Positions 1 through 5,592 of a stretch of 6,507 nucleotides of DNA are shown piece after piece; position 1 is the first letter of the stretch; every line of letters begins with the position of its first letter. Below the pieces are notes generated by a model. That model was not told the origin of the DNA. It saw only the letters and a program-made list of their open reading frames with translations, and ran no database searches. The position numbers were made by a program, and so were the translations under genes. The DNA is from Pseudomonadota bacterium. Its GTDB lineage: Bacteria > Pseudomonadota > Alphaproteobacteria > Acetobacterales > Acetobacteraceae. The DNA lies in NCBI GenBank assembly GCA_021808985.1, contig JAKBAQ010000162.1, positions 1-6,507 on the forward strand, read 5' to 3'.

Positions 1-27
1 TGAAATTTTTAAAAATTTTTGCGGGGT

Positions 28-57
28 TTGGGGAGCTTTTTATAAAAAGCTCCCCAA
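28..57 (-). terminator. Perfect 30-bp palindrome, distal terminator-like hairpin downstream of htpG
   Basis: The palindrome is exact from 28 to 57: arms TTGGGGAGC / GCTCCCCAA around an apex of T5-AT-A5. It is the second hairpin met by transcription leaving htpG. No clean U-run follows on the minus strand; the bases that follow are AAACCCCGC and then A/T blocks. Classical intrinsic termination therefore relies on the A/T-rich apex and flanks and is not certain. Because it is symmetrical it could act on either strand. Confidence 0.55.
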
Positions 58-60
58 GAT

Positions 61-90
61 TCTGGCCCTTTTTTGCAAAAAAGGGCCAGA
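61..90 (-). terminator. Perfect 30-bp palindrome, proximal terminator-like hairpin downstream of htpG
   Basis: Positions 61-90 are an exact palindrome: TCTGGCCC, T6, GC, A6, GGGCCAGA. On the minus strand it is preceded by AAAAGTTTTTTGGGG, as the hairpin at 6447-6474 is on the plus strand. It starts about 60 nt past the htpG stop codon, which fits a 3'-end structure for that gene. The 20-bp core (CCC-T6-GC-A6-GGG) is identical to that of the right-hand hairpin, while the outer stem bases differ but remain paired. Confidence 0.6.
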
Positions 91-149
91 CCCCAAAAAA
101 CTTTTGAACATTATCCTTAATGTTTTTGCAGAGACGGTTAAAACAATCC

Positions 150-1949
150 CTATTCCCCCGCGATGGCCTGGGCGACGTGGCGCACGAAGGCGGCGGGGTC
201 TTCGGGCAGGTCGCCTTCCTGGAGTTTGGCGAGGTCCAGCAGCAGGTTGGCCTCGCTCTCCAGTTCCGCGCGGCTGGCCAGGGCCTGGATGAGCTTGTGG
301 CCGGGGTTGATCTCGAGCGCCGGCGGCAGGCCGAATGCCGGGCGCCCGGCGCGGCGCAGCATGCGCTGCATGGCCAGATCCGGCCCCGCCTCGTTGGCGG
401 CGAGCATCGCCGGGCTGTCCTTCAGCCGGGTTGAGGCGGTGACACCCGAGACCTTGCCCTCCAGCGCCTTGGCCAGGGTTTCGCAGAGGGTGGTTATCTC
501 GGCGCTGCTCTGCGCCGGGGCGAACAGGCTGGCGGCCTGGGAGACGCTTTTCAGCTTCTTTTCCTTGTAGCTCTCCATCCGGGTCGGCCAGAAGGCGTCG
601 ATGGGGTCGGAGAAGAGCAGCACCTCGTAGCCCTTCTCGGCGAAACCTTCGAGCTGCGGCGAGGTTTTGAGGTTGGCGGCGTCGCCCGCGAGGTAATAGA
701 TCTCGCTCTGGCCCTCGGGCATGCGGGCGATGTAGGCGTCGAGCGTGGTGGCCTCCTCCTTGGTGGAGGCGAAGCGGAGCAGGCCCGCTATGTCAGCCGC
801 GTGGCCGGTATCCTCATAGAGCCCCTCCTTCAGCACGGCGCCGAAATTATCCTGGAAGGTTTTGAAGGCCTCGGCGTCCTTGGCCTGGGATTTCAGCTCC
901 GAGAGCACGCGGTTGAGCAGCGCCTTGCGGATTTTGTCCAGCACCGGGGTGGCCTGCAGGATTTCGCGGCTGACATTGAGGGGGAGATCCTCGGTATCCA
1001 CCACGCCGGTGACAAAGGAGAGCCAGTTGGGCAGGAGCTTGGCCTCGTCGGTGATGAACATGCGCTTCACATGCAGGCGGACCTTGGAGTCGCGGGTCTC
1101 CTCCACCGGCATGAAGGGCTTGCTGGAAGGGATGAAGAGCAGGGCGGAGAATTCCAGCGTGCCCTCGGCGCGCCAGTGGATGGTGGCCCAGGGTTCATCC
1201 CACGCATGGCCGACATGGCGGTAGAAGGCGGTGTAGTCCTCCTTCGAGATTTCCGACTTGCCGCGCCGCCACAGGGCGGTGCCCTCGGTGACGGCGGTGA
1301 ACTTGCCGTCTTCCTCAAGCTCGACCGGCAGGGCGATATGGTCGGCCCATTTGCGGATGATGGTCTTGATACGCAGCGGCTCCAGGAACTCCTCCGCCTC
1401 CGGCTTGACGCGCAGGATGATGGTGGTGCCGGATTCATCGCGGCTCGCGGGCTTGATGGTGTACTGGCCCTTGCCGGCGGAGATCCAGGCCCAGGCCTCC
1501 TGATGCCCGGCCTTGCGGGAGATGACCTCGACCTCATCAGCCACCATGAAGGCGGAATAGAAGCCGACGCCGAACTGGCCGATGAGGCTTGGCCGCTCCT
1601 CGGGCTTGGCCTCGGCCAGGGAGGAGGTGAAGGCGGCGGTGCCGGAGCGGGCGATGGTGCCCAGATGGTCGGCCAGCTCCTCCTTGCTCATGCCCGTGCC
1701 ATGGTCGGAGATGGTGATGGTCTGGGTGAGTTTGTCAGTGGAGATTCTGATGGCGGGGTTTTCGGGCAAAGCGAGGGCGCCGTCGGAGAGGGCGAGGAAC
1801 CGGCGCTTGTCGGTCGCGTCGGCGGCGTTGGCCACCAGCTCGCGCAGGAAGATCTCGCGGTCGGAATAGAGTGAGTGGACCACGAGATCGAGCAGGCGGC
1901 CGACCTCGGTGCCAAAATTGCGGGTTTCTTCGGTGACGGTTTCGGTCAT
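150..1949 (-). CDS. htpG: Molecular chaperone HtpG (bacterial Hsp90)
   Basis: This encodes a 599-aa ATP-dependent cytosolic chaperone that acts as a homodimer on non-native client proteins, usually with DnaK. The N-terminal GHKL ATPase domain (about residues 1-215) shows the Hsp90 signatures: YSDREIFLRELVANAADATDK (E37, N41), SDHGTGM (D82, G84, G86) and GQFGVGFYSAF (124-134). The middle domain carries the conserved LPLNVSREILQ. The C-terminal dimerisation domain includes DSPAMLAANE and a run equivalent to the usual bacterial MERLLKAAG. There is no eukaryotic MEEVD tail. At 599 aa it is slightly short against E. coli (about 624 aa) but has every domain. The ATG at 1949 has AGAGGA four bases upstream (1954-1959). 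An RpoH-type promoter lies just upstream and hairpins lie downstream, so it is probably monocistronic and heat-induced. The start codon and product are both well supported. Confidence 0.97.
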   Translation of the reverse strand: MTETVTEETRNFGTEVGRLLDLVVHSLYSDREIFLRELVANAADATDKRRFLALSDGALALPENPAIRISTDKLTQTITISDHGTGMSKEELADHLGTIARSGTAAFTSSLAEAKPEERPSLIGQFGVGFYSAFMVADEVEVISRKAGHQEAWAWISAGKGQYTIKPASRDESGTTIILRVKPEAEEFLEPLRIKTIIRKWADHIALPVELEEDGKFTAVTEGTALWRRGKSEISKEDYTAFYRHVGHAWDEPWATIHWRAEGTLEFSALLFIPSSKPFMPVEETRDSKVRLHVKRMFITDEAKLLPNWLSFVTGVVDTEDLPLNVSREILQATPVLDKIRKALLNRVLSELKSQAKDAEAFKTFQDNFGAVLKEGLYEDTGHAADIAGLLRFASTKEEATTLDAYIARMPEGQSEIYYLAGDAANLKTSPQLEGFAEKGYEVLLFSDPIDAFWPTRMESYKEKKLKSVSQAASLFAPAQSSAEITTLCETLAKALEGKVSGVTASTRLKDSPAMLAANEAGPDLAMQRMLRRAGRPAFGLPPALEINPGHKLIQALASRAELESEANLLLDLAKLQEGDLPEDPAAFVRHVAQAIAGE

Positions 1950-1985
1950 GCGATCCTCTGGATGGACGGGAATTCTGGACCGCTC

Positions 1986-2014
1986 AGTTAGGTGAGAGCG
2001 GTGGTGCGATCAAG
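1986..2014 (-). promoter_or_regulatory. Candidate RpoH (sigma-32) promoter of htpG
   Basis: On the minus strand CTTG (2011-2014) is followed after 18 nt by CCTAACT (1986-1992). This fits the alphaproteobacterial heat-shock pattern as I recall it, CTTG-N17/18-CYTATNT, with one mismatch in the -10 element. Transcription would start near 1979 and give a leader of about 30 nt before the htpG ATG. HtpG is a classical RpoH-regulon member, which supports the call. The match was made by eye and is not experimental. Confidence 0.6.
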
Positions 2015-2021
2015 GGCCGGC

Positions 2022-2035
2022 GCTCCACGTGGAGC
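2022..2035. promoter_or_regulatory. 14-bp perfect palindrome upstream of the htpG promoter (possible operator)
   Basis: GCTCCACGTGGAGC reads identically on both strands. It lies 7 bp upstream of the candidate -35 element of htpG, a position where a dimeric regulator could act. It has no loop and no T-run, so it does not look like a terminator. I cannot name a regulator that binds it, and in GC-rich DNA a 14-bp palindrome may be accidental. Confidence 0.3.
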
Positions 2036-2136
2036 ATTGGCGGAAAATGCCGGGCAAGCCGTTGGCGGCGCGGGATTATTTTTTGCTTGCACCCCAGTTT
2101 GGGCGGGTTTGGTGCGCAAAAGGAATGAATGCGCGC

Positions 2137-2916
2137 TCAGCCCAGGGCGCGCAGCGCCGCCGCGTGCAGGGTGGGGTTGGCGGCGGCGAGCACGGTGCCG
2201 TCGCAGCCCAGGCGGAGTTTTTCACCCGACCAGCCGGTGATGGTGCCGCCGGCGGCCTCGATCACCGGGGCGAGGGCCACCCAGTCCCACGGTTTGAGGC
2301 CGAATTCCGCCACGATATCAACCTGGCCGAGGGCGAGCAGGCCGTAGGCGTAGGCGTCGCCGCCCCAGTAGATGCGCCGGGTGGCGGCTTGCAGGCGCTT
2401 GAAGCGGGCGGCGGCGGCCTCGGTTGGGAACATTTCGGGCGCGGTGGAGGAGAGCTCGGCCTGCGCCAGGGTGGTGAGGGGGCGCGGGCCGATGCTGCCG
2501 CCGAGCGGGCCGGTGAAGCGGGCGGGAACATCGCGCCCGCCGCGCCAGCGCTCGTTGGTGACTGGCTGGTCAATGAAGCCGAGGATGGGGACGCCATCTT
2601 CCAACAGGCCAAGCAGGGTGCAGAAGGTGAGCCGCCCGGTGATGAAGGCGCGGGTGCCGTCGATCGGGTCGATCACCCAGACATATTTGGCATCGGCGTT
2701 ATGGTCGGCGAATTCCTCGCCCAGTATGCCGAAATCGGGGAATTTTTCGCGCAGGATGGCGCGCAGGGTCTGCTCGGCCAGCCGGTCGGCCACGGTGACC
2801 GGGCTTTCGTCGGATTTGTCGTCAGCCAGCACGCCGGCGCGGAAATGCGGGCGGATGGCCGCCCCGGCGGCGTCGAGCGCCGCCTCCGCGGTGGCGAGCA
2901 GGGCTTCCAGGTTCAA
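2137..2916 (-). CDS. hisN: Inositol-monophosphatase-family phosphatase, probable histidinol-phosphatase HisN
   Basis: This 259-aa protein has the metal-dependent IMPase fold: GILGEE (E67, E68), DPIDGT (83-88) and the distal WDW (D211) with APVIEAAGG, which together supply the Mg2+ ligands. The segment GGDAYAYGLLALGQVDIVAEFGLKPWDW and the opening RPHFR...DESPVTVADR resemble the HisN subgroup, which removes phosphate from L-histidinol phosphate in histidine synthesis. General inositol or other sugar-phosphate phosphatase activity is the alternative. No ATG lies near the conserved N-terminus; TTG at 2916 gives NLEALLATAEAAL, the expected family start, with a weak GAGAAG five bases upstream. The TTG overlaps the cytochrome gene's TGA in a TTGA arrangement, so translation is probably coupled. 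An in-frame open extension upstream only reads the cytochrome gene out of frame. Family is sure; substrate is moderately sure. Confidence 0.88.
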   Translation of the reverse strand: MNLEALLATAEAALDAAGAAIRPHFRAGVLADDKSDESPVTVADRLAEQTLRAILREKFPDFGILGEEFADHNADAKYVWVIDPIDGTRAFITGRLTFCTLLGLLEDGVPILGFIDQPVTNERWRGGRDVPARFTGPLGGSIGPRPLTTLAQAELSSTAPEMFPTEAAAARFKRLQAATRRIYWGGDAYAYGLLALGQVDIVAEFGLKPWDWVALAPVIEAAGGTITGWSGEKLRLGCDGTVLAAANPTLHAAALRALG

Positions 2917-3911
2917 GGCAGCTTCTCGGGGCTGGCGGAGTTGCTGTTGAGATAGGCGATCACGTCCGCGCGGGTCTGCGCGTTTTTGATGCCGGGATAG
3001 GCCATCATGGTGCCGGGGGCGTAGCCCATCGGGTTTTCCAGCCAGGCGCTCAGTGTGTCGTCGGTCCAGGCGGCGCCGGCCTTGGCCTTGACCGCGGCGG
3101 AATAGCCAAAGCCAGGCGCGGAGAACGCCTTGGCGCCGACGATGCCGTACAGATTGGGGCCAACGCCCGCCGCGCCGCCCTTGGTGAAGGTGTGGCAGGC
3201 GGCGCATTGCTGCATCACCAGGGCTTTGCCCTTGGCGAGGTCAGCCGTGGCGAAGAGGCTGTCAATGCTGGGCGCGGCTTCCGCGGCCGGGGCTGGGGTG
3301 CTGGCCGGCGCGCCGGCGGGCGCCGCCGCGGCGGCGGTGGCGGCCGAGACTTCAGCGGCGCTTGGCAGCGGCAGGGGGGTGGCGGAGAGCGTGCGCAGAT
3401 AGGCCACGACATCGGCGCGCATCTGCGTGTCCTTGATGCCGGGATAGGACATGCCGGTGCCGGGCGCGAAGGTTTGCGGCGCGGCGAGCCAGGCGTTCAC
3501 ATTGTCATAATTCCAGTTGCCCTTGGCCTTGTCTTTCACCGCGTCGGAATAGGCGAAGCTGCCGGAGAACATCGGCGCGCCCATGAAGCCATAAAGGTTG
3601 GGGCCGACGCCGGCGGCGCCGCCCGGGGTGAGGGTGTGGCAGGCCGAGCATTGCTGCTGCACGAAGGCCTCGCCCTTGGCGACATCGCCGGTGGCGATGA
3701 GCGGGATGATCGATTCCAGCCCGGCCGCCACGGCGGCCACGGGGGCCGAGGCCGTCGGCAGGGCGGTGATCTTGATCGCCGGGGTTTTGGGCGCCTCGTC
3801 GGGCACCAGGGTGCCGGCGATGCGGTTCGCACCCCAGAAAATCAGCCCGGCGGTCAGCAGACCGGCTGCGATTTTGTTGCCCAGCAGACTGTCCTTGCCT
3901 TTACCGCTCAT
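2913..3911 (-). CDS. Membrane-anchored di-heme c-type cytochrome (CycM-like, tandem domains)
   Basis: This 332-aa protein has an N-terminal anchor (about residues 12-36, NKIAAGLLTAGLIFWGANRIAG), placing the rest in the periplasm. Two class I cytochrome c domains follow. Domain 1 has CSACH (88-92) and the axial Met in GTGMSYPGIK (M154); domain 2 has CAACH (236-240) and GTMMAYPGIK (M303 by alignment). A linker rich in Ala and Pro (about 181-214) separates them. The domains are about 60% identical by eye, indicating internal duplication. Each resembles the anchored cytochrome c552/CycM family that passes electrons from the bc1 complex to terminal oxidases; that role is inferred. The ATG at 3911 is preferred over an in-frame TTG 11 codons upstream because it begins MSGKGKDSLLGNKI just before the anchor and has an AGGG about eight bases upstream. 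It is first in a two-gene unit with hisN. Confidence 0.92.
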   Translation of the reverse strand: MSGKGKDSLLGNKIAAGLLTAGLIFWGANRIAGTLVPDEAPKTPAIKITALPTASAPVAAVAAGLESIIPLIATGDVAKGEAFVQQQCSACHTLTPGGAAGVGPNLYGFMGAPMFSGSFAYSDAVKDKAKGNWNYDNVNAWLAAPQTFAPGTGMSYPGIKDTQMRADVVAYLRTLSATPLPLPSAAEVSAATAAAAAPAGAPASTPAPAAEAAPSIDSLFATADLAKGKALVMQQCAACHTFTKGGAAGVGPNLYGIVGAKAFSAPGFGYSAAVKAKAGAAWTDDTLSAWLENPMGYAPGTMMAYPGIKNAQTRADVIAYLNSNSASPEKLP

Positions 3912-3935
3912 GCCTAACCCTGACCCTCTCGTTAT

Positions 3936-3963
3936 TTGCCGCAATTGCGCTTACCCCTATAGC
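3936..3963 (+). promoter_or_regulatory. Candidate sigma-70 promoter for kdsB-pheA-dioxygenase
   Basis: TTGCCG (3936-3941) is separated by 16 nt from TATAGC (3958-3963), each matching four of six consensus bases. Transcription would begin near 3970, about 36 nt before the kdsB start. A 10-bp palindrome, CGCAATTGCG (3940-3949), lies in the spacer and could bind a regulator. The only A/T-rich -10-like sequence in this 94-nt divergent region is the TATA used here. Confidence 0.4.
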
Positions 3964-3983
3964 GATTTAGGCAGGCACGACAA
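3956..3983 (-). promoter_or_regulatory. Candidate sigma-70 promoter for cytochrome c-hisN
   Basis: On the minus strand TTGTCG (3978-3983) is separated by 16 nt from TATAGG (3956-3961), each matching four of six consensus bases. Transcription would begin near 3949, about 38 nt before the cytochrome ATG. It overlaps the rightward candidate at 3936-3963 and shares its TATA. The call is by eye and the matches are moderate. Confidence 0.4.
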
Positions 3984-3997
3984 GCATCAGCGAGACA

Positions 3998-4013
3998 GTG
4001 ACACCGTGACACC
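3998..4013 (+). repeat. Tandem 8-bp duplication at the kdsB start
   Basis: GTGACACC occurs twice, back to back (3998-4005 and 4006-4013). The second copy supplies the kdsB GTG start. Because 8 is not a multiple of 3, the first GTG is in another frame and reads GTG ACA CCG TGA, a three-codon mini-ORF whose stop overlaps the real start codon. Confidence 0.85.
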
Positions 4014-4743
4014 GATTATTCTCATCCCCGCCCGCATGGGCTCCACCCGCCTGCCGGACAAGGTTCTGGCCGATATCGCCGGGTTGCCGATGATCGTGCA
4101 TGTGCTGGCGCGCGCGCGCGAGGCCGGGCTGGGGCCGGTGGCGGTGGCGTGCGGGGAGGCGGTGATCGCGCGGGCGGTGGAGGCGGCGGGCGGCATGGCG
4201 GTGCTGACCGATCCGGGGCATCCATCGGGCTCGGACCGGATTTTCGCGGCGCTGAACCTGCTGGACCCGGGCGGGGTGCATGATGTGGTCATCAATTTGC
4301 AGGGGGATCTGCCGAGCGTCTCGCCCGATTATCTGCGCGCGGTGCTGCGCCCGCTGGAAGACCCGGCCTATGATATCGGCACGCTGGTGGCCCCGGTTGC
4401 CTCGCGGGCCGAGGCGCAGGCGGATTCGGTGGTGAAATGCGCCTGCGCCTTTGGCGAGGGGCAGGAGGTGGCGCCGGCGCTGTATTTCTCGCGCGCCAGC
4501 GTGCCCTGGGGGGCGGGGGCGCTGTGGCACCATATCGGCATTTACGCCTACCGGCGGGCGGCGCTGGCGCGCTTTGTGGCGCTGGCGCCCTCGCCGCTGG
4601 AGCAGCGCGAGAAGCTGGAGCAGCTGCGCGCGCTGGAGGCGGGGATGCGCATTGGCGCGGCGCGGGTGCCGCAGGCGCCCTTTGGCGTGGACACGCCGGC
4701 GGATTTGGAGCTGGCACGCAGGAATTTGGGGCATTATTCATGA
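4006..4743 (+). CDS. kdsB: 3-deoxy-manno-octulosonate cytidylyltransferase (CMP-Kdo synthetase)
   Basis: This 245-aa cytosolic enzyme couples Kdo to CTP to give CMP-Kdo for the lipopolysaccharide inner core. The signatures are IPARMGSTRLPDK (7-19, nucleotide-binding loop), HPSGSDR (72-78), NLQGDLP (97-103, D100), YFSRASVPW (160-168), HHIGIYAYR (175-183), SPLEQREKLEQLR (196-208) and GVDTP (D229); D100 and D229 are the expected Mg2+ ligands. Length equals the usual 245-260 aa, although the loop between SVPW and HHIGIY is shorter than in E. coli. The reading frame is open far upstream, but homology begins exactly at GTG 4006 (MTPIILIPAR). There is no strong Shine-Dalgarno sequence; a GTGACACC tandem repeat straddles the start. 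It is first in an operon and overlaps pheA by ATGA. The function implies a Gram-negative outer membrane. Confidence 0.96.
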   Translation: MTPIILIPARMGSTRLPDKVLADIAGLPMIVHVLARAREAGLGPVAVACGEAVIARAVEAAGGMAVLTDPGHPSGSDRIFAALNLLDPGGVHDVVINLQGDLPSVSPDYLRAVLRPLEDPAYDIGTLVAPVASRAEAQADSVVKCACAFGEGQEVAPALYFSRASVPWGAGALWHHIGIYAYRRAALARFVALAPSPLEQREKLEQLRALEAGMRIGAARVPQAPFGVDTPADLELARRNLGHYS

Positions 4744-5588
4744 GCAGCATCGCGTTTCAGGGCCAGTTCGGCGCGTATTCAGACCTTATCTGCCGGCTCT
4801 CCTACCCGGATATGACAACCCTGCCTTGTGAGACGTTCGAGGCGGCGATCGAGGCGGTGCATGAGGGCAGGGCGGAGCTGGCGATGCTGCCGCCGGAGAA
4901 TTCGCTGGCCGGGCGGGTGGCGGACATGCACGCGCTGCTGCCGGAGAGCGGGCTCAGCATCATCGGCGAGAAGTTTCTGCGCATCGAGCATTGCCTGCTG
5001 GCGCCGCCGGGGGCGAGCATCGCCAGCATCCGGCGCGTGCACTCGCACCCGGTGGCGCTGGGGCAGGTGCGGCGGCTCATCCGCGAGCTGGGGGCGGTGC
5101 CGGTGGTGGAGTATGACACCGCGGGCGCCGCCGAGATCATCGCCGCGAAGAACAGCATAGAGGATGCGGCCATCGCCTCCTCGCTGGCCGGGGAGCTGCA
5201 CGGGCTGCGGATTTTGCGCCGCAACGTGGAGGATGAGGCGCACAACACCACGCGGTTTTATGTGATGGCGCGCGAGCCGGTTGTTTTGGCGCCGGATACG
5301 CCCAATTTGATGACCACGTTCGTGTTCAATGTGCGCAATGTGCCGGCCGCGCTGTTCAAGGCGCTGGGCGGGTTTGCGACCAATGGCGTGAACATGACCA
5401 AGCTGGAGAGCTACATGGTGAATGGCACGTTTACCGCGACGCAGTTTTTGGCGGAGGTTGAGGGGCATCCGGCGCAGGAGCGCTTGCGGCTGGCGTTCGA
5501 GGAGCTGAGGTTCTTCTCGACCGAGATCAAGATTCTGGGCACTTATCCGGCGGATGCGTTCCGCCTGGCGCAGCGGGCGGAGGGCTAG
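4740..5588 (+). CDS. pheA: Prephenate dehydratase with C-terminal ACT regulatory domain
   Basis: This 282-aa enzyme converts prephenate to phenylpyruvate, the penultimate step to phenylalanine. The periplasmic-binding-like catalytic domain (about 1-178) starts IAFQGQFGAYSD, contains LPPENSLAGRV (50-60) and ends with NTTRFYV, whose TRF (171-173) includes the catalytic threonine. The ACT domain (about 190-275) senses phenylalanine; its TKLESYMVNGTFTATQF has ESYM where many enzymes have ESRP, a form I associate with alphaproteobacteria. There is no chorismate mutase domain, unlike E. coli PheA, so the mutase must be encoded elsewhere. The ATG at 4740 overlaps the kdsB stop (ATGA), with GGGG eight bases upstream, implying translational coupling; the longer open frame upstream only reads kdsB out of frame. 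Feedback inhibition by phenylalanine is expected from the domain. Confidence 0.96.
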   Translation: MSSIAFQGQFGAYSDLICRLSYPDMTTLPCETFEAAIEAVHEGRAELAMLPPENSLAGRVADMHALLPESGLSIIGEKFLRIEHCLLAPPGASIASIRRVHSHPVALGQVRRLIRELGAVPVVEYDTAGAAEIIAAKNSIEDAAIASSLAGELHGLRILRRNVEDEAHNTTRFYVMAREPVVLAPDTPNLMTTFVFNVRNVPAALFKALGGFATNGVNMTKLESYMVNGTFTATQFLAEVEGHPAQERLRLAFEELRFFSTEIKILGTYPADAFRLAQRAEG

Positions 5589-5592
5589 GGAG

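Larger units (their letters stand above)
12..105 (-). repeat. Composite intergenic repeat: imperfect inverted repeat enclosing two hairpins
   Basis: Positions 12-26 (AAAATTTTTGCGGGG) pair with 91-105 (CCCCAAAAAACTTTT) in 12 of 15 positions without gaps. Between them sit two separate perfect palindromes (28-57 and 61-90). As a transcript the block would fold as a closing stem with two hairpins, a three-way junction. The stretch 61-116, read on the minus strand, matches 6421-6476 read on the plus strand over the same 56-nt length. No ORF with coding character covers this block. It lies just past the end of htpG, so transcription termination or 3'-end protection is the likeliest role. I infer that it is a dispersed genomic repeat, because only two related copies are visible here. 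Confidence 0.7.

Noticed and set aside
801..1874. Long plus-strand open frame (357 codons) antisense to htpG
   Set aside because: Its product is Gly/Ala/Asp-rich low-complexity sequence without recognisable motifs, and the opposite strand is a complete HtpG. It is a shadow frame typical of GC-rich coding DNA.
2071..2125. Possible terminator hairpin after the phosphatase gene (TTGCGCACC with GGTGCAAGCAA)
   Set aside because: The stem needs a two-base bulge and a loop of about 17 nt, and it is followed on the minus strand by A-rich sequence, not a U-run. The evidence is too weak to list as a terminator.
2029..2955. Plus-strand open frame of 308 codons opposite the phosphatase gene
   Set aside because: Composition is Gly/Glu/Ala-rich with no family resemblance, and the minus strand encodes a full IMPase-family protein with all metal-binding motifs.
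3309..3344. GC-rich low-complexity stretch that looks like a repeat array
   Set aside because: It codes the Ala/Pro linker between the cytochrome domains in frame and has no regular unit or spacer pattern.
3192..3917. Plus-strand open frame opposite the cytochrome gene
   Set aside because: It is dominated by Gly/Arg repeats mirrored from the Ala/Pro linker codons, whereas the minus strand has two intact heme motifs and Met ligands.
3912..3944. TTG start 11 codons upstream of the cytochrome ATG
   Set aside because: The extension MRQITRGSGLG has no family support and lacks a clear ribosome-binding site, while the ATG at 3911 gives a normal short cytoplasmic head before the anchor.
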